Shown here one piece after another: positions 1-5,207 of a stretch of DNA of 8,338 nt. The stretch is from an uncultured Lachnospiraceae bacterium (GTDB taxonomy: Bacteria; Bacillota; Clostridia; Lachnospirales; Lachnospiraceae), in contig CAJOQS010000168.1 in the NCBI GenBank assembly GCA_905236925.1, positions 1-8,338 of the forward strand, given 5' to 3'. The notes beneath the pieces were generated by a model that was not told the DNA's origin, searched no databases, and saw only the letters and a list, made by a program, of their open reading frames with translations. A program made the translations under genes and the position numbers. Numbering within the stretch: the first letter of the stretch is position 1; each line of letters begins with the position of its first letter.

Positions 1-5
1 GGAGC

Positions 6-60
6 GCAACGTAACGGACACATAAGCGACTACAGAACAGTCGCTAAGTGCCGACGTTGC
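6..60. repeat. Long imperfect inverted repeat (hairpin)
   Basis: Four paired segments nest around the 7-base loop 32-38: 6-12 with 54-60 (GCAACGT/ACGTTGC), 15-17 with 51-53, 19-21 with 48-50, and 25-31 with 39-45 (AGCGACT/AGTCGCT). Short bulges separate them. No T-tract follows on either strand, so a simple intrinsic terminator is unlikely. It may be an RNA stem, a terminal structure of a mobile element, or the end of something that starts left of the window. Confidence 0.55.
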
Positions 61-84
61 TTACGGGATCCGGGAAGATCTCAC

Positions 85-102
85 TGCAGCGCCTGCGCTG
101 CA
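85..102. repeat. 18-bp palindrome TGCAGCGC-CT-GCGCTGCA
   Basis: Two perfect 8-base arms (85-92 and 95-102) flank a 2-base centre. As RNA this would be a 7-bp GC-rich stem with a 4-base loop. As DNA it could be a binding site for a dimeric protein. The core GCCTGCGC also occurs in the direct repeats at 246-351, so the two may be related. No function can be assigned. Confidence 0.45.
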
Positions 103-203
103 AACACACATTATCTAAATCCCGCCCTGCAAACCATGCTTCTTATGCGGGAAAATGGTTTTGGGGAGGTATTTTCAGAAAACAGCGCGGGCGCCGCAGG
201 GTG

Positions 204-242
204 TTTTCCCGAAAAACGATAAGGTCTTGTTTTTCGGGGAAA
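204..242. repeat. 14-bp stem hairpin, 11-base loop
   Basis: The left arm 204-217 (TTTTCCCGAAAAAC) pairs along its whole length with 229-242 (GTTTTTCGGGGAAA), with one G-T wobble; the loop is 218-228. The wobble pairs only in plus-strand RNA, which slightly favours a structured plus-strand transcript. No U-tract follows on either strand. The hairpin lies four bases before the first GC-rich direct repeat and may belong to the same composite element. Confidence 0.55.
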
Positions 243-245
243 TAT

Positions 246-351
246 CCCGTTGCCGCCTGCGCGTGACTTGGCATGCCCTTATAAAACTACCCCGTCGCCG
301 CCTGCGCGTGACTTGGCATGACCTTATAATACATTGTCGCCGCCTGCGCGT
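246..351. repeat. GC-rich direct repeats, 2.4 copies, 45/42-bp spacing
   Basis: Copy 1 (246-284) and copy 2 (291-329) are 39 bp long, begin CCCGTYGCCGCCTGCGCG and end CCTTATAA, and differ at only two positions. A third, partial copy (336-351) keeps the 16-base core GTCGCCGCCTGCGCGT and then diverges. Start-to-start distances of the core are 45 and 42 bp. The core is far more GC-rich than the spacers. This looks like a small interspersed intergenic repeat family caught in tandem. It is not a CRISPR array, because the spacers are only about 6 bases. Confidence 0.75.
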
Positions 352-374
352 CATTTTCGGCGGCAATTTTTTTT
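339..374 (+). terminator. Possible intrinsic terminator upstream of ade
   Basis: A 6-bp all-GC stem (GCCGCC at 339-344, GGCGGC at 359-364) with a 14-base loop is followed by AA and eight T residues (367-374). This fits a plus-strand intrinsic terminator, although the stem is short and the loop long. It uses the core of the third repeat copy as its left arm, so the repeat may have been co-opted. The transcript it would end lies left of the window or within 1-338. Confidence 0.4.
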
Positions 375-390
375 ATGTGATACAAAAAAA

Positions 391-419
391 TTGCAAAATC
401 TCCGCCCGCGTGTTATTCT
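391..419 (+). promoter_or_regulatory. Putative ade-pgeF promoter
   Basis: TTGCAA (391-396) lies 17 bases from TATTCT (414-419), which is preceded by TGT and so forms an extended -10 element. Each hexamer matches the sigma-70/sigma-A consensus at four of six positions. Transcription would begin near 426 and leave a leader of only about 37 bases, too short for a purine riboswitch. The -35 overlaps the right arm of an A/T-rich inverted repeat (363-373 with 384-394). Confidence 0.45.
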
Positions 420-462
420 ATTTAGTGGGGTAGTTTACATTTTCAGAGGAGGTTTTGGGGTT

Positions 463-2247
463 ATGAGTCTTGAGAAATCTGATGAATTAAAAGAACTGAT
501 CGCTGCCGCAAGGGGTGTGGAGAAGTCTGATCTGGTTCTGAAGAATGCTGAGATCCTCAACGTATTTACAGGCGAGCTCGAGAAGGGTGATGTAGCCATT
601 CGCAACGGTTATATTGCCGGGATCGGGAGCTACGAGGGCCTTGAGGAGATCGATCTTTCCGGGAAGATAATCTGTCCCGGACTTATCGACGGGCATATCC
701 ATATTGAAAGCTCCATGGTATCGCCGCCCGAATTCGCTAAGGCTGTGCTCCCTCACGGGACGACCGCGGTCATCACTGATCCTCACGAGATCGCGAATGT
801 CGCAGGTGCGGAAGGACTGTCCTATATGCTCGAGAGCAGCAGGGATCTTCCGCTGGAGATATTCTTCATGCTTCCCTCATGTGTTCCTGCAACTCCTCTC
901 GACGAGGCCGGAGCGGAACTTGATGCGGCATCACTGAACAGCTTCTATGCCAATCAGCGAGTGCTGGGACTGGCCGAGCTTATGAATTCCTACGGAACCG
1001 TCCGCAACGACAAGGAGATCATATCGAAGATACTTGGTGCGCAGGACCACGGAAGGATCATAGACGGACACGCGCCCGGGCTTACCGGAAACGATCTGAA
1101 TGCTTACGTTGCAGCCGGTGTCGAGTCTGACCATGAATGCAGCAACGCCGAAGAAGCGATAGAGAAGCTGAAAAGAGGGCAGTGGATCATGATCCGCGAG
1201 GGTACCGCGGCCAATAACCTCAACGCCCTGCTTCCGCTGTTTGACGACGAGTATTGCGGAAGATGCATGCTCGTAACCGACGACAAGCATCCCGGTGAGC
1301 TGCTTGAACTCGGACATATTGATTACATAGTCCGCAAGGCCATCAAGGCCGGCAAGAAACCTGCCAACGCGATCAAAATGGCAAGCTTCAACGCGGCCAG
1401 CTATTTCGGACTCAAGAAACGCGGAGCCGTTGCGCCGGGCTACAGAGCCGATCTTATAGTAGTTTCGGACCTTGAGGAATTCGAAATAGAAAAGGTATTT
1501 AAAAAGGGTAAGCTTGTGGCCGAGAACGGCCATATGGTAATAGATGTTCCCGGCTTCGAGAACAAGGAAAGCACATATCCGAGAGTATACCACAGCTTCA
1601 AGCTCGATGAGCTTAAACCGGAGAGCTTTGCGATCCGGGGAGAGGGGCAGTTTAAGCGTGTTATCGAGATGGTACGCGGCGAACTGCTGACCAACGAGCT
1701 GATAGTTCCCGCCAACATGGACAGGTACAGGGAATGCGCGGTGGAGGGACACATTCTTCCTTCGCCCGGTGTGGAGCTGGATAAGGACATCATCAAGATC
1801 GCCGTGATAGAGCGTCATCGCGGGACCGGACATGTCGGAGTCGGATTCACCACCGGCTACGGAATTAAATACGGTGCGATAGCATCGAGTGTTGCTCATG
1901 ACTCCCACAACCTGATCGTTGCGGGAACCAACGACACGGACATGGCGACAGCGGCCAATGCGGTCCGTGAAAATGAAGGCGGCCTCGCGATAGCTGTTGA
2001 CGGCAGGATACTTTCGACCCTTACTTTGCCCCTGGGCGGAATCATGTGTGACAGAGAGGCCTCATACGTCGAGGACAAGCTTATTGAAATGAAGGCTCAG
2101 GCGCGCCTGCTCGGAGTACCGGACGGCATCGACCCGTTCATGACGCTGGCATTTGTTGCTCTTCCGGTTATACCGAAGCTCCGTATCCTGACCGAAGGAA
2201 TGGCGGATGTTGCGACCCAGAGTTATGTTCCGACACTGTTTGACTAA
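463..2247 (+). CDS. ade: Adenine deaminase
   Basis: Adenine deaminase (EC 3.5.4.2) hydrolyses adenine to hypoxanthine and ammonia in cytosolic purine salvage. The 594-residue product matches the usual family length (about 575-600). The amidohydrolase metal-site motif is GHIHIESS (His78, His80). Other family motifs are TDPHEIANVAG (105-115), DGHAPG (201-206), ESDHECS (221-227) and VTDDKHP (271-277). The C-terminal adenine-deaminase domain shows GFTTGYGIKYGAIASSVAHD (461-480) and the glycine-rich LPLGGIM (522-528). The frame is open back to 334, but that extension crosses the GC-rich repeats and the terminator. The start at 463 is preceded by AGAGGAGG at 445-452, ten bases away, and begins where family similarity begins. 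The next gene starts eight bases after the stop, so the two are almost certainly co-transcribed. Nothing suggests inactivation. Confidence 0.96.
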   Translation: MSLEKSDELKELIAAARGVEKSDLVLKNAEILNVFTGELEKGDVAIRNGYIAGIGSYEGLEEIDLSGKIICPGLIDGHIHIESSMVSPPEFAKAVLPHGTTAVITDPHEIANVAGAEGLSYMLESSRDLPLEIFFMLPSCVPATPLDEAGAELDAASLNSFYANQRVLGLAELMNSYGTVRNDKEIISKILGAQDHGRIIDGHAPGLTGNDLNAYVAAGVESDHECSNAEEAIEKLKRGQWIMIREGTAANNLNALLPLFDDEYCGRCMLVTDDKHPGELLELGHIDYIVRKAIKAGKKPANAIKMASFNAASYFGLKKRGAVAPGYRADLIVVSDLEEFEIEKVFKKGKLVAENGHMVIDVPGFENKESTYPRVYHSFKLDELKPESFAIRGEGQFKRVIEMVRGELLTNELIVPANMDRYRECAVEGHILPSPGVELDKDIIKIAVIERHRGTGHVGVGFTTGYGIKYGAIASSVAHDSHNLIVAGTNDTDMATAANAVRENEGGLAIAVDGRILSTLTLPLGGIMCDREASYVEDKLIEMKAQARLLGVPDGIDPFMTLAFVALPVIPKLRILTEGMADVATQSYVPTLFD

Positions 2248-2255
2248 ATAATTAT

Positions 2256-3041
2256 ATGAACAAAAACATTGAAACCATGAGATCTTCGATCATTTCCTAC
2301 CCGCACGGGTTTTCGACCCGCGGCGGGGGAGTGAGCGAAGGGATCTTTGAATCGCTGAATCTCGGCATGACGCGCGGAGACAGCGAAGAAAACGTCAGGG
2401 AAAACTACCGGCGCTTCCTGAATTCATGCGGGATAGAGACGGATGAGTTCGTCTGCGGCAATCAGGTGCACGGCAATACTGTGCTGACGGTCGGAAAGGA
2501 ACATGCGAGAAAGCCTTACGGGTATGACGAGCTGTTCGAGGCGGACGGATATGTGACCGCCGAGGCCGGTGTGCCGCTTGTGATCTTCACCGCCGACTGT
2601 GTTCCGCTTCTCATGGCAGACGAGAAGAACGGAGTTGTGGCAGCCGTACACTGCGGATGGCGCAGTACTGTCCTCGATATAGAGAAGAAGGCCGTTGAGG
2701 CCATGGAAAGGCTGGGGGCGGACAGGCAGTATATCAGGGCCTGCGCGGGTCCGGCGATAGAAATGTGCTGTTTCGAGGTCGGAGAAGAAGTGATCGAAGC
2801 TGTGGAAAGGCTTCTCAAATGGAAGGCTGCCGGCCTTTTCAACAGGAAGAATGACGGAAAATACATGCTGGATCTTAAGGGCGTTGTCGCGCAGAGACTT
2901 GCAATGCTCGGAGTCGACGTGAGGAACATCGACATAATACGTGACTGCACAATGTGCCTTCCGGATAAGTACTGGTCACATCGTTTTACGGGCGGAAAGC
3001 GCGGAAGTCAGGCTTCTGTGATAATGAAAACGAACAGGTAA
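2256..3041 (+). CDS. pgeF: PgeF/YfiH-family purine nucleoside phosphorylase (laccase-domain protein)
   Basis: The 261-residue protein belongs to the YfiH/YlmD/LACC1 family (formerly DUF152, 'polyphenol oxidase'). Characterised members show purine nucleoside phosphorylase and adenosine deaminase activity, and in some cases methylthioadenosine phosphorylase. The family zinc ligands are visible: His72 in NQVHGN, Cys115 in FTADCVPLL and His132 in VHCGWR. The conserved GPAIEMCCFEVGEEV (165-179) and a C-terminal CLPDKYWSHRFTGG-KRGSQAS segment are also present. Placement behind adenine deaminase supports a purine role: phosphorolysis of adenosine would yield adenine for the upstream enzyme. Neither ATG 2256 nor the in-frame ATG 2277 has a Shine-Dalgarno sequence. 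Translation probably couples to ade, whose stop is eight bases upstream. I chose 2256, but 2277 (254 residues) is possible. The exact substrate in this organism is inferred. Confidence 0.92.
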   Translation: MNKNIETMRSSIISYPHGFSTRGGGVSEGIFESLNLGMTRGDSEENVRENYRRFLNSCGIETDEFVCGNQVHGNTVLTVGKEHARKPYGYDELFEADGYVTAEAGVPLVIFTADCVPLLMADEKNGVVAAVHCGWRSTVLDIEKKAVEAMERLGADRQYIRACAGPAIEMCCFEVGEEVIEAVERLLKWKAAGLFNRKNDGKYMLDLKGVVAQRLAMLGVDVRNIDIIRDCTMCLPDKYWSHRFTGGKRGSQASVIMKTNR

Positions 3042-3076
3042 TCACATAACGTGAATTTGTTCGTTTTTCTTTTTTG
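3027..3076 (+). terminator. Terminator of the ade-pgeF operon, overlapping the pgeF 3' end
   Basis: AAAACGAACA (3027-3036) pairs perfectly with TGTTCGTTTT (3058-3067) as a 10-bp stem. The inner sequence adds TCAC (3042-3045) pairing with GTGA (3051-3054). The hairpin is followed by TCTTTTTT. The left arm lies inside the final pgeF codons and the stop codon is in the loop region, so translating ribosomes would compete with folding. Confidence 0.75.
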
Positions 3077-3121
3077 TTTGTTACACATTATATAATTATT
3101 CGAGTACACGAAAAGAAAATA

Positions 3122-3150
3122 TTTACTTTTACGAAAAAATGTGCTATAAT
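3122..3150 (+). promoter_or_regulatory. Promoter of the hydrogenase-chemoreceptor gene
   Basis: TATAAT at 3145-3150 matches the -10 consensus exactly and is preceded by TGC, giving an extended -10. TTTACT (3122-3127) lies 17 bases upstream as a 4/6 -35. Transcription would begin near 3157, about 40 bases before the start codon. This makes the gene an independent unit, separated from pgeF by the upstream terminator. Confidence 0.7.
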
Positions 3151-3183
3151 CCAAAGACAGTTGTTGTAGATTATAAATATGGT

Positions 3184-3189
3184 GGAAGG
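3184..3189 (+). promoter_or_regulatory. Ribosome binding site choosing start 3197
   Basis: GGAAGG, within GGTGGAAGG at 3181-3189, ends seven bases before ATG 3197. The upstream in-frame ATG 3179 has only A/T-rich sequence before it, with no purine-rich anti-Shine-Dalgarno match, so the shorter protein is preferred. Confidence 0.6.
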
Positions 3190-3196
3190 CGACATT

Positions 3197-5149
3197 ATGG
3201 CAATCAATCTTGAATCTCTTGTATTTACGAATGACAATTGTGTCGGTTGCAACAGATGCATACGTGTCTGTAGCTGTATGGGCGCCTGCGTGGCATCCGA
3301 GCAGGATGAGCACGGCGTTTCCAGAGTATCTGTAGACGGAACCAGGTGTGTGGCATGCGGAGCCTGCTTCGAGGCCTGCGAGCACAACGCAAGAGAGTAT
3401 CGCGACGATACCGAGCGTTTCTTTGAGGACCTGAAACGGGGTGAGAAGATCACGATCCTTGTTGCTCCCGCATTCAGGGCGGATTATCCGAACGAATACC
3501 GCAAAGTATTCGGCGGCCTGAAGAAGCTGGGTGTGAACAGGATCATCAGTGTATCCTTCGGTGCTGATATAACCACCTGGGCTTATATCAACTATATCCA
3601 GAAGTATAAATATCTTGGCGGCATTTCACAGCCCTGTCCCGCTGTAGTGGGATATATCGAGAAATATATCCCTGAGCTTATTCCGAAGCTCTTCCCCGTT
3701 CATTCACCCATGATGTGTTCGGCTATCTATGCCCGCAAGGAAATGGGCGTTACCGAGAAGATGGCGTTCATCAGTCCCTGTATCGCGAAGAAGAACGAGA
3801 TCGACGATCCGAACTGTTACGGCTATATCAATTACAACGTAACCTTCGATCATCTTATGAAATACGTTCGTGAGCACGGCATTTCGGGCGAGGCTGCCGA
3901 TGATGAGATCGAATACGGACTCGGATCGATCTATCCTATGCCCGGCGGCTTGAAGGAGAACGTTTACTGGCTCCTCGGCAATGATGTTTTCATCCGTCAG
4001 ATGGAAGGCGACAAGAGGATGTACAAGTATCTTGAGGACAACAAGGACCGTATCCGCACGTCCTCGACTCCTTATCTGTTCATAGACGCCCTGAACTGCG
4101 AAAGCGGCTGTATCAGCGGAACTGGAACCGATCATAAGATAACCTCGGGCGACGATCCGCTCTACAATATCCATTCGATCCAGGAATCGGTTAAAAAAGA
4201 AACCAAGAAGAGCGCCTGGTCAAGAAATTCGACACCCGAACAGCGTATGGCTGCACTCAATAAGCAGTTTGAAAAGCTCAGACTCGAGGATTATATCCGC
4301 AAATATACGAACCGCTCTGTGGGATGCGCATACAAGGTACCTTCGGAGAGGGATCTTGACCGGATATATACCGAGATGAACAAGCTTACTCCCGAATCCC
4401 GTGCGATCAACTGCGCATGCTGCGGTTACAACACCTGTAAGGAAATGGCGACTTCGATCTTCAACGGATTCAACCACAAGGAGAATTGCGTTCATTACCT
4501 CAAGGACCTTGTCGAGCGCGAGAAGATCGAGGCTCAGGATATGGTCGAAGAGGAGAGGATAAAGCTTGAAAAGCAGAGAAACGAACTCCTCAGCGCGATC
4601 GAGCAGATCAACAATCATTTCAGCACTCTGAGTGAGTCGATTACTCATATGACCGAGGGCAACAACAGGAATGCCGGCGAGAGCAACGAAGTATCTACGC
4701 AGATGGCTAACGTTTCGGAATTCTGTAATCACCTTGATTCTTCGATCAAGCAGATCAACGAATATCTGACCGAGCTTACCTCGAATAACGAAAGAGTCGT
4801 TGATATTGCAAATCAGACCAATCTGCTCGCGTTGAACGCTTCGATAGAGGCTGCCAGGGCAGGTGAGGCCGGCCGCGGATTCGCGGTTGTTGCGGACGAG
4901 ATCAATTCCCTTGCGGCGGATTCAAAGGATACCGCAAAACTCAGCGGAGACGCGAACCGCAATATTGTGGAGGCTGTTTCTTCTATAGAAGCTGAGACGA
5001 GCGGACTGCTCAAGATCGTTGAGAAGGTTGACGCGCTGGTTAGAAACCTCGCGACATCAACACGTGACATCAGCGAATCGACAAATCTTATTTCCGAGAC
5101 AATGGAAAAGGTTAAGGAAGAGCTTGCAGGTCTTGTGGAAAACAGATAA
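3197..5149 (+). CDS. Soluble [FeFe]-hydrogenase-like chemoreceptor (putative H2/redox sensor)
   Basis: The 650-residue multidomain protein has no signal peptide or membrane segment. Two ferredoxin [4Fe-4S] motifs come first: Cys15, 18, 21, 25 and Cys51, 54, 57, 61. An iron-hydrogenase large-subunit domain (about 85-330) follows, with the H-cluster loops SQPCP (Cys147), SPCIAKKNE (Cys195) and ALNCESGCISGTG (Cys301, Cys305). A further Fe-S motif has Cys406, 409, 414 and 431. A charged coiled coil (about 433-475) leads into a methyl-accepting chemotaxis signalling hairpin with the canonical tip NQTNLLALNASIEAARAG-EAGRGFAVVADE (539-568). The family role is not settled. I infer that the H-cluster domain senses H2 or redox state and the C-terminus signals through CheA/CheW-type partners, none of which lie in the window. 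The proton-relay cysteine next to Cys147 is proline, which argues against fast catalysis. The start at 3197 has a ribosome site; an in-frame ATG at 3179 adds six residues. Confidence 0.9.
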   Translation: MAINLESLVFTNDNCVGCNRCIRVCSCMGACVASEQDEHGVSRVSVDGTRCVACGACFEACEHNAREYRDDTERFFEDLKRGEKITILVAPAFRADYPNEYRKVFGGLKKLGVNRIISVSFGADITTWAYINYIQKYKYLGGISQPCPAVVGYIEKYIPELIPKLFPVHSPMMCSAIYARKEMGVTEKMAFISPCIAKKNEIDDPNCYGYINYNVTFDHLMKYVREHGISGEAADDEIEYGLGSIYPMPGGLKENVYWLLGNDVFIRQMEGDKRMYKYLEDNKDRIRTSSTPYLFIDALNCESGCISGTGTDHKITSGDDPLYNIHSIQESVKKETKKSAWSRNSTPEQRMAALNKQFEKLRLEDYIRKYTNRSVGCAYKVPSERDLDRIYTEMNKLTPESRAINCACCGYNTCKEMATSIFNGFNHKENCVHYLKDLVEREKIEAQDMVEEERIKLEKQRNELLSAIEQINNHFSTLSESITHMTEGNNRNAGESNEVSTQMANVSEFCNHLDSSIKQINEYLTELTSNNERVVDIANQTNLLALNASIEAARAGEAGRGFAVVADEINSLAADSKDTAKLSGDANRNIVEAVSSIEAETSGLLKIVEKVDALVRNLATSTRDISESTNLISETMEKVKEELAGLVENR

Positions 5150-5151
5150 TT

Positions 5152-5194
5152 TCAAAAAAGAAACGGCCCGTCCGGGTGATACCGGATGGGCCGT
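5152..5194 (-). terminator. Terminator of the minus-strand operon between convergent genes
   Basis: A 13-position stem (5163-5175 with 5182-5194) closes a 6-base loop. Read on the minus strand, the hairpin is followed by TTTCTTTTTTG, a good U-tract for the LUD transcript. On the plus strand the downstream bases (ATTAATATG) are not U-rich. However, the 5170/5187 pair is a G-U wobble in plus RNA and an A-C mismatch in minus RNA, so it may also help end the hydrogenase transcript. Confidence 0.75.
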
Positions 5195-5207
5195 ATTAAT
5201 ATGTCCA

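Larger units (their letters stand above)
1..462. other. Gene-free region rich in hairpins and repeats
   Basis: I find no convincing gene here. Several frames are open for 60-90 codons, but none has a ribosome binding site, a recognisable domain or normal codon use, and the open frames follow the GC-rich repeat. The stretch contains an imperfect long hairpin (6-60), an 18-bp palindrome (85-102), two interleaved stems (121-161), a 14-bp hairpin (204-242), GC-rich direct repeats (246-351), a probable terminator (339-374) and the likely ade promoter (391-419). It reads as a mosaic of structured intergenic elements. A non-coding RNA or the remnant of a mobile repeat family cannot be excluded. Confidence 0.6.

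Noticed and set aside
6..60. Integron attC-like recombination site
   Set aside because: The bulged hairpin with CAAC near the left end and GTTG near the right resembles attC folding, but the outer sequences do not fit RYYYAAC and GTTRRRY, and no integrase or cassette genes are present.
1..219. 3' end of a gene running in from the left
   Set aside because: The frame starting at base 1 is open to a TAA near 218, but the translation is cysteine- and arginine-rich, follows hairpin arms and repeats, and shows no recognisable domain.
325..330. TATAAT inside repeat copy 2 as a promoter
   Set aside because: The hexamer is perfect, but no acceptable -35 lies 16-18 bases upstream, and a terminator-like hairpin follows at once.
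246..351. CRISPR array
   Set aside because: Copies are 45 and 42 bp apart, but the repeat unit itself is 39 bp, leaving spacers of about 6 bases, with only 2.4 copies and no cas genes.
155..433. Small arginine-rich protein across the repeats
   Set aside because: It has no ribosome binding site, and its recurring RRLRVTWH is simply the translated DNA repeat; it also runs through the probable terminator and promoter.
334..462. N-terminal extension of adenine deaminase
   Set aside because: The frame is open, but it crosses the terminator-like hairpin and the promoter, has no family similarity, and a strong AGAGGAGG precedes the ATG at 463.
426..462. Purine riboswitch upstream of ade
   Set aside because: The predicted leader is only about 37 bases, and I see no three-way-junction core; the larger structured region lies upstream of a terminator.
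931..1908. 325-codon open frame antisense to ade
   Set aside because: It lies wholly opposite a well-supported gene, has no recognisable motifs and no ribosome site; it is a shadow of ade codon bias.
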